Source: Stichopus chloronotus
Taxonomy: Eukaryota; Echinodermata; Holothuroidea; Aspidochirotida; Stichopodidae
Assembly: GCA_021234535.1 (NCBI GenBank)
Contig: CM037837.1
Span: 4,442,218-4,506,217 of the forward strand
Reading direction: 5' to 3'
Length of the DNA stretch: 64,000 nt
Shown: in pieces, positions 46,523-59,698 of the stretch
How positions within the stretch are numbered: the stretch's first letter is position 1
Layout: the number at the start of each line of letters is the position of its first letter
Position numbers and translations under genes: made by a program
Notes under the pieces: model-generated
Told to the model about the DNA's origin: nothing
Databases searched by the model: none
Seen by the model: the letters and a program-made list of their open reading frames with translations, nothing else

Positions 46523-49500
46523 ATAGGGCAAAAGTTGGGTTGTCTGCCAAGACCATTTTGAAGTGAATTCCTATGTGTGGGACGTCTACTTGTTGTTTGA
46601 TCACCGATCTTTCCAAAGAAATTACTGCTTCAAATGCTGTGCGAACAATTTTCGTGCACAAGGAAACAGCAGCCCAACAACAGCCCAAGAGAGAAGACTA
46701 AGGAGGGCATTAAAATTCTGATATACATAAGAGTAAACGAATGTTATTATTGTTTGATCGAACATTTTTTGTGATTGGCATGCAAGTCCTGTATGCCTAC
46801 ATTTACCATAGCTTCTGGTTATGTGAATTGGCCCAGTGTCACTGTTAGAGGCTATAGGCCTAAGCAAGGGTTACATGACCTTGTCTTTCACTTACAGAAT
46901 AAAGTGATTAGTTTTATCAAGAGATTGTAATGTTAGTGTGCAGTGTTATTCTACAGTTACAATATGTGTGCATCATTGTTACCATTTGTCTTATATTATA
47001 CGTGTACAACCATGTAGTCGAGCTACTGTATTCGTATAAATTATGCACATCACTGTATGTTGCCTATCTACTGTACTGCAGGTGCTTTGCGATACAGATT
47101 CCAGTACATCACAGCCTTGATCATGCTGTTCCAAAACGTTGTAGTTAAATAAGTTTATTCATGCTGAAGACTACTAAGATTATATGCAATAGGGCCTTCT
47201 TTACGTCTGGTTGAGATTGGACAGAGTTTCCTGATACGATGAGGCATATTTGTCAGAGAAAAATTAGGAAGTGAAACCTTGGATTCGTTGTTTTTGCTTA
47301 TCAAAGAGATGTACGTCTCTTTTCTAAAGTGCTCTTCTCTAAATTAGTTTCCTTTGAAGTTAATTTGTTTGCCTGTACTGTGGGGGTAATGTCTGATCCA
47401 TCAGATAACTCAATTATACAACATTGAGAAAACAATTAGACACTAAGATTGAAAGGGTTTACCTGCCAAAGGCTCTTTAATAAGGCCAGCGGAATAGTTC
47501 ATTGTTTACAAATCAAATGGAGTAGTCTTAATTGCGTCCATTATGTGGGAAAAAAAAACGCAGCATCCAGAGACCAAATCAATGATCTTAGTGTTACTGT
47601 ATCTTAATGATTCATACAGCTTAAAATAGTCATTTTAAAGTTTAAATGGCTGGAATGGGAAAAGATCTCCTATTTATAGGCACCAGAGGTAGTTGCCGGT
47701 CATTGATACAGAGGTAACTTTACGCAAGTCCTTTTGTTAAGTTCAGAATGTGGTCAGCATTTTGTTTGACTTGCATAGAATCATTGTATGCTATGTGTAA
47801 TATTGCAGTACTGTAGACCCTACATTGTGTGACTATATCCTCTCTACATCAAGTACAGTTGGTTAATCAATCCATCCACTGATGATGAAGTAATTCCTTG
47901 GGGCAGCTTTTGACAAAGCCCAGATGGCATTATTTTGCATTTATTGGACTTAAATATTTCAATAGCAGGTTTTGTCTTGGAGGAAAGGCTTTTGCCCTGC
48001 AGCGCTGAGTTGAAGTACCTTTTTAATACTCACCTGTGGGCTGATTTTTCTCTGGCCTCATGAATCTCAAGATGATCATGTCTCCTTGAGTAGATCAAAA
48101 CTGTTTTTACCTGTAAATGCACAACAGGGAGCCATCATCATGTCTGCTGCTTGTCATCTCGCTCTTCCTCTCTGAAGACTTCCAGCACTCCCAGAAATAT
48201 CGGAGGAAGCAAGAAAACCATCGAATGATCCTGGCCATTAAAATGAAGATGTAAAAATACCTTTCACTGACTGGAATTTATCACTAAAATAGAGATCTCA
48301 GGAGGAATTTGCAACTTTTAGTACACTGTAAGAGAGTGAAAGGAAAACAAGCCAAATTTACGGTCCACCTTTCTACAAGATAGACGTTTTTATTTTTATA
48401 GCCAGTAGTGTTATAGGATGGGGGAGTGGGAAGAGTTTGTGATTGCCGTATCTGCTGAGTTATTCAGTTTTGCTTGTTAAATCTACTGCACTGTGAGTAA
48501 ATAGTTAGGAGCAAAAAAATTGTAACTTTTATCACTGACATTTGATTCTTTTCAAGAAGGTTCAGTCCTTTGGTGGGATATCAAAAAATGTTCACCTCAA
48601 AGTCAGGAATTTTTTGAAGAAGTGAATAATTGTTCCACATCTGCCATTCATTCCTTTTGTCTTTAATCACTCCCAGTAACTCAGTTGTGTTGATAAAAGA
48701 GCTTCATGTCCTTGTTTAGAATTTCAGAATTTGTTGCAATTTTGTTTAGGCTATTGTTTTGACCATATTGTTCTGGTGAGTTTTATTACTTACTGCTTGC
48801 ACTCTCTGTTTGTGTTGTCTTGCTTTTCCAAAACAGCCTTGTACGATGTGTAACAAGGTTCCTTACAGCGTGCTGACATCTGCAACTTTTGCTTCACTTG
48901 ACTGTATTCTCCATGTCCTGTCTCCTATGTCCTGTCACAAAAGTGTAGTGGGATTTTTTTCCCAGTAGCCCACTCCAGTAATTTCTCGCATACAATATCA
49001 CTGGTGTGCTTCTGCTTTTAAATTTGAATAGAAGGTTGATATAATCATGCGTTGGAATTATTCATAAGATGTTTGTGAGGATGCAATTGAAAATCAAGGA
49101 CACATCAAACATCTCTATGATATTTAACTCTAAAGGAACACAAAAATTATTGGCAGTATTAAAGTTGTGAAATGTTGCAAGATGATGACATTTGAGCATT
49201 TCTTCTTTTTTATTTTCTGCTATCCAGTAGTCAAATTATAGGCTTGTAGATCAATTTAGCTGACAAACTTGAGCCAAACAAAGATTAAAATTTGGTTTTC
49301 AAAATGGAGGTCCAGTGTTCCATTGCAGCATCACCAGAAAGTCACCATACTATGAGTTTTGACAATATTGCATAATAAGCATAAGTGGTCCCCAGCATTC
49401 CGCAACACCGTATGTACCTCTGGCCCAAGGACCTAACACATGCCTAGTATCTGTTGTTGTTATGTCCTGTCACAGCCCCAGAAATACAGGAGCAACAGCG

Positions 49501-52089
49501 GCTTGTTCCCCTTTCATTAATTTAATCAAGACAATGTCACTATACCCACAAGATTCTATTGACAATGTCAACAGAGTACAAGGGCAATATGTTCTCTACC
49601 AGGCAGTCACATTTACGTGTGTTGCTTTGTTGGTCAAACAGATGCAGGTACTCTGTACCCACAACACTAAAACAGTCTAGAGTATAGTAGTCAATCCAAT
49701 CATTAACATAATTATACAGGTGTATATATACAGTACATGTAATAGTAACTCAACTGCACAATGCAATGTACCGTATTTCTATGGTGAAGACTTATCAAAA
49801 TCCTGGATGGGTTAAGATGTTCCTTGTTTGTCTTTATCTTTGCTACTTACATGAAAGATTTATAAAGCCTTGGCAAGAGTAATTAACTTCGTCTTTAAAG
49901 CATCACTTTGTGAATTATCACAAGCTTGTCAAAAGTTGCTCAACTGCACTGTATTGCAAATTATTCCTTCGGTTCCAGTGTGTCCAAGGAATTACTGTTT
50001 CAATATTAAAACATTTATGACGGATGATTCACGCCGAGAGTAATTTCTATTATCATTGCACATTCATGTGTAATTTGGTTGTTATAAGCTAGTTGAACAA
50101 ACTGTTAATAACTCAGCATTGAATATCAAACTGATATTTACTTGAATCATGGTTCGATGAAATGGTTTTTGCTGTCTGGCTTTAAAACTGACACAGAGTG
50201 TTACAAAAATTAAAAGAACAAAAAGGAAATGGGTAGGTTATGTTTGCAATTTGATGAAATTCTTCAGTTCCTTCTTATACATAGTTGCTATTTGCATTTT
50301 GTGAGGCATTTGTTCTGTTTAATATTGATTTGAGAACCAAACTGTGAAATGACATTTTGATGTACATTGTTGCAATGTCTTTACAGGCCAAGATTTAAAT
50401 TGAAACTTTAGGACTTACAAATATACAGTGGACTACAATGTGGGAAAGAAATGTGCGTGGATTGTAGTTTGCTTATTTTGCAGTTTTGTTTATAGTGTAA
50501 GAAAATGAGACTAATGTATCATATCTGACTTCTGTCACTACTTTCCCGTTGGTAAACATCCTTCTTACAACTGCACAATGAGCAGCATTTAACTGTGATG
50601 GGCACTAAGTCATGCAGTGTACTGAACATTTCGTGCACTGTGCGTATTAAGTTACAAAGCAGGCCGAGGCACGTATTTTTGAACATTGCAAGATAAAATT
50701 TGACGTAAATTACTGTACTTCTTAATTTCTCTCAGTAACTGTCTCAACTAAATCAGTCATATTCTTTCATGTTATGGTCAACTTGTAACCACATTGTGTA
50801 CTGTATGTAGTTTAATTCACATACTCCTCACTGCACCTGTCTCCTTCAACTTCCCCCCCCCCCCTCCCACCCCAGAGTTGTCTAATCAGTGCTGAAATTA
50901 ACATGTATGTCCTTCTTTAACACAATCACGTAAGACCTTCCTTTCACCTTTCAAACCCTTAATGGCTATTAAGATGCCTTGAAAAGCCTTACACTCAGTT
51001 TTGATATCTTTCATCTGCAGTGCCAATAGTATAGCAGATATCACCATGTCTCGTACTCTCGTTTCAAAGTGAAACAGTCCCCCCCCTTTCCCCTTCTCTC
51101 CACCCGTTCATCGTCCATTCCTGCCATGAGAGCAGATTACTGCAGTGAATTTGAATCTGTTGTACATGTTTTGCCTAATTTTCTTTGCTCTATGTTGCTT
51201 TTATTTTCCTCATCTTGAACTATCTGTGTTTTATGGAGGGTTAGGGTGCAACTTATAATGACACCAATCAAGTACCCATTTGGCATATTTTACAACTGCA
51301 GTTTTCATTTTCATTGTTAAGCATGGCTATGTGATGTTTGTTCTATGAGTCACATTGGTTTAGCAGTACAGTATATGGTCACTAGCTGTGATACAGTTTC
51401 CACTGTTTATCTAGTGCCTCTCATGTGTTTGCACATGCATAACTGCATTATTTAAATGTAGAAGTATAGCATATATACATGTGAGGTAAATTTGAAATTG
51501 AAAAAACAAGGAAAGTATGATACCGTGGGAGATGCAACCCTTTTCCAAACTCATAGCCTTGAAAAGCCATGTGGTTGAATTAGTAAGTACCTGTATTAGT
51601 AAAGAAGAGAGAATTACTGTACTTATCCTAATTGAAAATCCACTTTAATAGAACAAACATGTTTTCACTTACAGTAGGTTTCAACAGTTACTGTATGTGC
51701 AGTCAAGTTTGCAACCATCAAGGGTATTTGGTTATCTGCCATATATCATTACCTTGAGTCATTTAAAAAGTTCTTAAGGAAGGTTAAGTGTCTCTGTCTT
51801 TTCAGTTTCATGTTGGGTGATCATGCTACTGTAAGTGAAGTCTGGTGAACTTGGGGTTACTGTACTATGCAGAAGTTCCATGTGTGCAGCATGCCTGTTT
51901 CGAAGTGCAGCACTGTTTGTGAGACATTTTCTGCAAAAACTTTTCATTCTCAGCATATGAACAGGACAATTTTCTCCCAAGTTAAGTACTTTATTTCATA
52001 GACACATGATTCATTCACATTCTGTGAGGGGATTTCATTGGGTCACTAAACAATAGGTCAACTTGAAGTACAGCACACAATCAATGTAC

Positions 52090-52245
52090 TTTGCTCGTCA
52101 CTTACCTGTCTCCACATAACAAATGTACTCTGATGTACCGTGCCTAGAGTGTTGGCACCCTTTAACGCTGCTTCTAGAGCTTTCTGGCCTAATACCGGAA
52201 TAGCTCCTTCTTCCCATTCTGCCATCCTTATGTGCTTCGAGTGTG
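52090..52245 (-). repeat. Exon-like dispersed repeat, copy E
   Basis: Minus-strand relative of copy A. It reads H-K-D-G-R-M-G, S-G-I-R-P-E, V-K-G-C-Q-H and Y-I-C-Y-V-E-T, ending at 52106 in ACAG followed by the donor gtaag. The frame is open, but the acceptor of copy A is not preserved. Cysteine positions are partly substituted. Confidence 0.7.
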
Positions 52246-52789
52246 GAGGTTCGGTCCTAATTACCTATTGACCTTTATCTGCTTGTTTTTCCTTCCTCTG
52301 GCTCACCTTTGCTCGTTTCTTCGCTGAGGATCACCTTTTCATACGGGTTCTACGAAGTCCGCTAAGTACCCTTTCTAATTTGAGTGTTAATTTAGCTCCA
52401 GAAAATTCTAGCATGGTTACATGTTTGTTGTGCCCTTTTTCTGTACCGGGTTCATGTGGGAAATTCTTCTCTGATGTATTTAGGCGTTCTGAACATTCTA
52501 TTCAAAATCTTTACATCTCCTCTTTTTGTCCACTAAGGATTTTCTTTTCCAGGGATCCTTTCCTGCTTTCTTCCCATTCACACTGGGAGAATTTAGGCTA
52601 CTATTGTTTATTTGTTAAAAAAAAAACAAAAAAACAAGTACCGGAAGGATGAGTGAAAGGGACGATGTATCAACTAGGTCACTGACTCATAGTGAATACA
52701 CTTCTATTTATCATGCAATTACCCCTCTCTGCTTTTCTTCAATCCATGTGCTCACTCCTTTAAGTGGTACAGAATGGTTGAAATGGAAT

Positions 52790-52925
52790 GTGTAATTCAC
52801 AGCGTGTACTCCCGCACCTCATATAACCTATGCATTACCGTATTGACCATGGTCTAGCATCTGGCAATTTTGTGTGCGTGTGCGTGTGTGTATCTGGCCA
52901 CCGCCCTTCCGTAAGTTCTGGGGAT
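52790..52925 (-). repeat. Dispersed repeat 'AATTGCCAGATGCTAG', copy 2 (inverted)
   Basis: The reverse complement reads ggaagggcggtggccagata, a CA-type run, aattgccagatgctagacca, then ggttatatgaggtgcgggag. This matches the copies at 13748-13900 and 57275-57420. Confidence 0.8.
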
Positions 52926-53364
52926 GAAAGTTGTCTTTAAACTTGGTAGGTGGTTTTCCTTTGAGTAGATTACTTAGTTGAAAATGTATGGTCTAGTCAG
53001 ACTAGAGAGGCTAAAGAGTCTCAGACTCTTGGTAAGAAATTTGTCGCAAACTGTTAATTGCATTTCTGTGAATTTTCCTTTCTGTGAGGAGAGGAAGTGA
53101 TACGAGCGCACCGAAGGTCGCTCCACCATGTAAGTTCGCAAAATCGTTCCTTTCCCTCCCCCCACTAAAGAGACTAATTAAGCTAAAACTGAGTTCACGG
53201 ATATGCCTCATTGATGTTCTCTCTCTGACTGTTCCATCATCTGACTCCTCTGGAGAATCTGACGGCAGTTTGAATTGATTTGAAAACGCTCCAGATGCTT
53301 TGGGCGTTCTCCAAAGGCGATTGTGTGGGAATTATTAACGTTCATGTCATCCTTCACCCTGCAG

Positions 53365-53433
53365 GTCCTGTCAAAGTTGGAAGTCTTACGAGGTGAAGCC
53401 GTGAAACAGTGTAAAGAGGAGGCAAGCATTCAG
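53365..53433 (+). CDS. RSKR: RSKR (SgK494) kinase, exon 4: helix C
   Basis: 23 codons between the acceptor caccctgcag and the donor gtgaga, phase 0 at both ends. The sequence reads V-L-S-K-L-E-V-L-R-G-E-A-V-K-Q-C-K-E-E-A and then S-I-Q. It aligns almost residue for residue with the helix C segment that follows the catalytic lysine in vertebrate RSKR, where Q-C-K-E-E-x-S-I-Q is conserved. One of the two adjacent glutamates is the helix C residue that pairs with the catalytic lysine. This exon is the strongest single piece of evidence for the gene's identity. The next expected segment (around N-H-P-F) was not found before base 64000. Confidence 0.93.
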
Positions 53434-56400
53434 GTGAGACGTACTCCCTTTTGTCACAGTTTTATCTCTCATCATTTGCCTGTCGTAATCGACTCTCAGC
53501 TGCCTGTGGAATGACTCGTCGGAAAGTGTAATTACTCCTAACCAGCTGTTGTGGACAGTTTACTCGCAGGAGTATAGTAGAACTATTTAACAATCAAATT
53601 ACGATTTGAAAAAAAAACTTTACACATTCCTTATGTGAATTCTATCATATATAATCTACCTTCAGAAAGATTTGACTGTAAAAGGCGGAACACCCGAGGA
53701 GTAGCGCCCTCTGTTGGTTGGTAGTGAGTTGATTAGAACTTAAGAATGAAAACACAAAACTTTATCCTTTTTTTGTGTGAGAAGTTGTGTTTCTATCATG
53801 CTCGCAAAAATATCAGCAAAGGTAACTGTGCTAGAGCAAGTGACCTGTGGTGCAGTATCACAAGTGGCTATAATGCTGTAGATTAGACAAAGATACAGAC
53901 TGGCCAGCCTTACTATTGTTAAATGTATGGATGCCTAGCTTACGTCTATATTGTAGCTGCACTACTGCCAAGAGCAAGTTTCAACTACCAGCTGAAAGCG
54001 GGTGCTGTGGTTACAGCATCACATGTTGGTACAAAATTAATCCAAGGAATTTTAAAGTAGCCCACATCTTTTAGTAGTTAGATTATGCCATCTTATCTTT
54101 GGGATGAAAGAGAGGTTGATCAGTTAACCCAGACCTGTATTTGCTAGGGTGTTTAACAGGCACTTAGCCACTTGTGGGGGGAGGATTTCAGAAATTTCTC
54201 AATAAAAAGGCTCCTGTATTTTGGACTACAATTATAGGAGGGGAGGGGACACAGTATTTGTGCTTTTTAAACATCAAACATGCATGTACTCCTTTACACA
54301 TCCATGTACAGTAATTATTTGAGTACCTATCATAAGAATTATTGTCTGTTAAACGTAGTAACACATGCAGCGTTGCCACTGGAGTACCTCATCACAATAC
54401 CAGTGTTCGAAATAAGCTTGAAAGGACACAGCCAAAATGAACGAATTGGCTTTGTAGGTCTCTGATATTCGATAGATCAAATTTACTGAGGAGCACCACA
54501 GCCATTGACCATTAAGGACTCTGTATAGCCTTGTCCATCGGTGCCATCAGATATCTCTAGCCCTTCAATACAATATTTTATACAGTATTGTGACACTGTG
54601 TGAAAGATTTGTAATGAGCAACAAACATTTACACTGATAATCTTTAGAAAGATAAAAAAAAAAATGCCACAATGAATATTTCTGAGTATAATGTGTTACG
54701 ATCAGCTACGTATGTTTTACTTCCACCTAAATTTCAGCAAGTGCAGCTGCATTCAACACTATCACAGTTGTGGTCTCAATGTTTCTTGAAATAGGAAGAT
54801 TTATGGTGTGAAAGATTGGTGGAAATGTTCAGAGGTGTATCTTAAAGTGATTAGTGCATAGGCAAAAAGTAAAAACATATAAATTCCATGTTCAAAAGTT
54901 TCGTCTGTCTTTTAGGTGCACCACTCAGCCAGACAGTTTGGTGAAATAAGTAGGTTTCAAGTGGTAATTCTGCCATTAATTTCAGTCTTCCAACATAGTA
55001 GCAAAAAGTGTGAAATATTATTTTGTAATGTAGTCGTTGACAGGCTTTATTCAACTTCAATAACCGTGACCTTCTTTGAGCAAAGCTAAGGGGAAGTATA
55101 CTAGTAATGAATGTTAAGTTACCTGTCGTCAAAACATCTGATCACTGACAGGTAATGAGGCGAACCTTTTGTAGGTTATTTGTAAATACAGTGTTCCATT
55201 TCACTAAATACCAGATTTCCCAATACCAATCCAGGAGCGAGACCTGAGTAAGTATGTTGTCAACCACCAGTGAAACCTGTATTGTGACATATTCATTATG
55301 TAGGCGCTTCATTTTCAAATATGATATCTGTTTTGTAATGCTTTTATGCTGTTTCCATAAATTTGCTTTTCGAAGCAGTTACAGTCATTTTCGTTGATTG
55401 AATGGCTATTCTGTCCATGAATAATCTTGCATGCATTCAAAAGTAAAGAAAATTTTGATATCAAAAATTATCTTATCTTGCTGGATTTTTCCATACACAC
55501 ACAATCACTTTAAAAGACAAATGAATGGGAAGGTGTAAGTTTTATGAGGCCTCAGAGTCCAATTAATTACTGCTTACCCCAAACATATCAATTGCGTCAA
55601 TCACAGCTGTACAGTAATGCTGTAGTGTACAGTAATTCAGCTGTCTTTGGAGGAATACAAATTAGATTTTGTCCGTTGGCAGTCCCTGTCAACTTAAGAG
55701 GAATATATACACTTATAACTTTAAAATCATGCAATGTCTGTGGAATGGTGCATCCAGCTCTGGAGTACAGCGTTGGGGAATGTTGACACCTCTGCCGGCT
55801 GAATGAGGTGTTTAGTATCAGTTTTCTTTGTTCCTTGGAACCTGGGTGTTGGCTGTTGTGTCCGGTGTTAAAAAGTGAATCAATAATTAAGGGATGCTTG
55901 CTCGCTCTCGGGCGGATAAAGCAACATAATGACTGATATTCTGTAAAACGGATGGCCTTTGTCGTTGTGCTGTATAGATTCATGAATGCCATACAGACTG
56001 CTACTCCAACATATGGTACCACAAAAGAGAAGAAGAAAAGTGAAATCGTTTGTAATTTATAAACGTTAAAGAAAAATGGATACAAGCTGTGATAAAACAA
56101 CACTTTACAGAATTCATCCAAAAGAGCCATTACCATCCAACCTGGAGGAAATTAGGTTAAAAAGTTGATTAAAATACATGCTCAGTCAACATTTTTCTTT
56201 GGCCTGTAAAAGTATATACAGTAGCATGGATCGCACTTCACTCTTAAGGACAAACTTTTCAAAAGGAATTGTTTTGTGCCGATTGAGGGATTTTTTTTTT
56301 TGGGGGGGGTGAGCATCAAACCAGGCTTCTGCCACCAAGTCAGTTTCCACTGACATCATTGCACAGTGCATGTTAATTAACTGTTCACTTATAATTAAGC

Positions 56401-57144
56401 CATAGGAAATGTGTGCTACCTAGGTTACGTGTAAGTCTGAATTCACAAAGTTCTTTCTGATCAGTGCTACCATATGTGCTTTAAAATTATTGTTATGAAT
56501 AAATAATGACTTGCACAGATCATACACAATGATAATCAGTACCTCTGCATCACACCGACAGGAATAAAAGCTTTTTTCATGAGAATAGAAAATTTATAGA
56601 AATAATTCAAAACTGTAGAAAGTAAATGCTGTAGTAGTAGTAGAGAGTAGAACTGTCAAATAGAGTATATGCAATGACTATGTGCAATACTGTAGATACA
56701 TGTACAGTGCAGTAGAAAAACAAGGTTTAAAGAAGCCATATGTACAGTTTTAGAGAACAGCTGTTATGCAGTAGTTGATTGTATACAAATGCTCTCCATG
56801 TAAACCTACAGTATATCATAGAGATATTCAAGTTATCCTTGGCAGAAAGTTTCCATGGTAGCACATATGCATTAAAAAACAAGTACTGTAGATGATTGAC
56901 TTTGCCCTAGCTACGTTATGACAAAATTTGTATTTTTGCAACTCTTGATATGAATCAATTTTTTTATCTTCATGATTGGTTTGTAACAGGAATATAATTC
57001 ACCTCTACTTAGGGGACATGAACCATCATTCGTTGTAATCCAAGAATTGCAGAAAATCTTTGAAAACTGAGACAGGTCCCTAACCAGTTTGTCCTGGCAG
57101 TTGCTGGCTTAAAGATTGTTCTCTGTACACTCAGTCAACTGGGA

Positions 57145-57420
57145 AACAGTGTATTGTAATTCACAGCACGTACTCCCTCACTTCATATCACCTGTGCATT
57201 AAACTAAATGCAAAACTAGTGCAGGAAACTTTGCTGTGAGAGCAAATGGAGTTACAATGCTTTGAATGAAATGCAATTACGGAAGGATGGTGACCAGATA
57301 GGCACACACACAATTGCCAGATGCTAGACCACAATCAATACCCTAATGCATAGGCTATATGAGGTGAGTAGGTGGCTAGTTTATTCCAAAAACCAAGAAG
57401 TTTTGGGAACTATATATTGC
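57145..57420. repeat. Foldback repeat containing 'AATTGCCAGATGCTAG', copy 3
   Basis: The right half (57275-57420) matches the repeat at 13748-13900. The left half (gtaattcacagcacgtactc and cttcatatcacctgtgcatt) is an inverted match to the right half's aatgcataggctatatgagg and to the inverted copy at 52790. The segment is therefore an imperfect inverted repeat. Confidence 0.7.
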
Positions 57421-58777
57421 AGATCAAGCATTATGTGAATTGTTGTCATTTTGTGGCAATCCTCCTTATTTTAACTGCTATGTAATTGACTCCAATATTT
57501 CATCATTGAACTGAATTACTCTGAATATTGACTGACCGAATTAATGCAGTACACAATACTACATGCAAATAAAGTTAAGTATCTAGACATGTCGTCTCTT
57601 GCTTGAAGGATAGACGACTAATGGTCAGTTCTCAAGGTGTTTTACCCAATTAGATGCTCCTTGGGATGTATCACCCACCAGAGTTGACATAAACTGTAGT
57701 AAATTACTCCATCCCATCCCACCCTCCTCCTCACCCCCGTGGAATATCCGTCATGACACTGGATGTAATCTGGTTACAAAGTAATCCTGTTGCATTATTG
57801 GCAAACGATATCGGTATGAGACTTATCTCCTGCTATCGTTTGTGAAATGACCCAAAAGATGTCAACTGTACACTTGAGGGAGAAAATGTTTTGTAGAACA
57901 GACTTGGATCATGCACTAAATAACACATGTATTGAATCAGGACCTTTAATAAGGCTGTATGAAACTGGTGATGAACTAGTTTGATTTGTATGAACGTAAA
58001 GTGTCTGTCACAACCAAGGTTAGACTTAGGCTGTGCAGTGTGACTTCTGTAGACAACCCTTATTTTGTACACATATTTATTCAGGTGTACTTTTGTTCCA
58101 ACTTATCGCCATGATATCATGAAATCCATTGGCAATTTAGTTGAAGGGCCCCTGACATCGTTTTTGATATTTTCATATCGCAGCAACACTGTTACAAAGT
58201 GACTAAGGAAGAAGTCAAGGCAATTGGAGGGACTCTTGCATATGAGCCACTGAACATTTTGTTCCTTTCCCTCAAAACTGAAATGTAATAGCCTTTTCTG
58301 TTGACTTTTTCCTTTCTTGTTAAATGTCAAATGATATTTTCAAATCAGAATGCCTTAAGGCAATTTAAAATATTGTTTTAATCTTCCCTTCCACATAAAG
58401 GAACATGTAGATACAACTTCATGATATGCAGGGCAGATGTAATGAACCTTGTTTGTTTTGCAACTGAACAGTCGACTTTTTTACAGTACAATTCAGTAAA
58501 AAAGACATCCCAAAGAGGTATAATGTGACAAATTTGACAGTTGAATGTTGCACCCAATTTCACTGTGAACATGTCGTTGAGTGGGAGATCGCTATGGCGC
58601 TGTTCCCCAGGTGACCAATAGCGCTCGAGTATGCTTTCACAGAGGCCTGCAAATCTGCACCTGCTGCTCCCGGCAAATTTAATCAAGACTAAAAAGAAAC
58701 CTTTTCCTTCAATCTTGTGGAGATGAAACCTCTGCAGCAGCAAAACCGTGGTTTGAAAGTAGCAAGGACCGGGAAGA

Positions 58778-58817
58778 GCGAGAGAGAGAAAGAAAAGAAA
58801 GAAAGAAGAAGAAAAAC
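58778..58817 (+). repeat. GA/GAAA-rich simple repeat
   Basis: gagcgagagagagaaagaaa and following purines. Its complement is nearly stop-free, which helps explain the long minus-strand frame at 58378-58989. Confidence 0.85.
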
Positions 58818-59345
58818 AATGACAAGAAGTGAAAAAGACGTCATGAAAAGATGCACCGTGTGGCCGAAAGAGGAAATTGTCTGTGTTCGTTGAAGAAAGT
58901 AAAAAAAGACTATCGGAAGGAAAGATGCACAAGTGAAATGTCCCTGAGCATGCGTGAGCTATTGTAATGACTTGATGTCGCTGAAACAATGACTACTTGT
59001 TAGACGTTCCCTGGGCACAAATGCAGGCAGGGAAGAATTACCGGCTTAATTGTGTTGCCCTTCTTCCAAGCTGTCCTACATAACATCAATATTGTTTACT
59101 TCAAGTTTGCGTCTCTCGGAGGCAGTTAATCGTATCTCAGTCACATTTTCAATCGGTAATCAAGACTGATGGATCACAATTTAGTTTCATTTTAGTTCGT
59201 TTGTTCATCCTGTTGGTTTGATCGTTCTCGAAAGAGAAGAAAACGTAAAACCAATTGGAACGATTTAATAACAAAGTGAAAGGTCAGTGCAGTATTCGAT
59301 ACTGAAGATGAATGGAAGGTAAAACAGCTCTGCTGTATACTATGC

Positions 59346-59491
59346 ATTCACATCATAGACATATACTTACCCCTTGCCTCACTAATGCATACATTTGACC
59401 CTATGCCTTAGAGAGCACGTTGCTAGAATTGGTTTCGAGGATGTTTTGAGCATAGCCCTCAAATGTATGCATTAGTGAGGCAAGGGGTAAG
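59346..59491. mobile_element. Small hairpin element with perfect 33-base arms
   Basis: The left arm 59366-59398 (cttaccccttgcctcactaa and onward) is an exact reverse complement of the right arm 59459-59491. The arms extend a few more imperfect pairs inward (ctatgc / gcatag), leaving a loop of under 50 bases. A diverged copy at 45685-45778 and shared outer flank (attcacatc.ta..catatac) show it is a repeat family. No clear target duplication. Confidence 0.85.
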
Positions 59492-59615
59492 AAAGTCACT
59501 CGTGAATACCCTCACCAGGAAGTTGTGGGGATTCCAATGAAATAACTCATTGAATAATTGTTGTAATTGCTATTCATGAAATTTAAGTGCATTAAGCAGA
59601 TAACATAATTTACTG

Positions 59616-59698
59616 TAGTTTGTCCTGTATATGATGCACAAGAACAAGCATGAGTAGTTTGCACTGTATATGATGCACAAGAACAAGCATGAGTAGTC
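59616..59698. repeat. Two-copy 39-base tandem repeat
   Basis: ctgtatatgatgcacaagaa followed by caagcatgagtagt occurs at 59625 and again at 59664, nearly identical. Confidence 0.9.

Larger units (their letters stand above)
37965..53364 (+). other. RSKR intron 3
   Basis: About 15.4 kb without other supported exons. Features inside, listed separately, are the AGGTCA array (39687-40165), a partial hairpin-element copy (45685-45778), a TTAA-flanked MITE (46169-46522), exon-like repeat copy E (52090-52245) and a copy of the AATTGCCAGATGCTAG repeat (52790-52925). A C-run lies near 50853-50870 and an A-run near 52618-52640. Confidence 0.7.

Noticed and set aside
55597..56136. 179-residue minus-strand open frame with a hydrophobic N-terminal part
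   Set aside because: No recognisable family, no convincing start context or splice signals. Chance frames of this size are plausible in 64 kb read in six frames.
57010..57070. Possible next RSKR exon around 'aaccatcattcg' (N-H-H-S)
   Set aside because: The acceptor-like ttag is followed in phase 0 by a stop (GGG ACA TGA). The other frames do not match the kinase, and no donor follows.
58378..58989. 203-residue minus-strand open frame
   Set aside because: It overlaps a purine-rich plus strand (GA/GAAA tract), which removes stop codons from the complement. It shows no domain, is rich in F/S/L as expected from CT-rich DNA, and has no splice-bounded structure.
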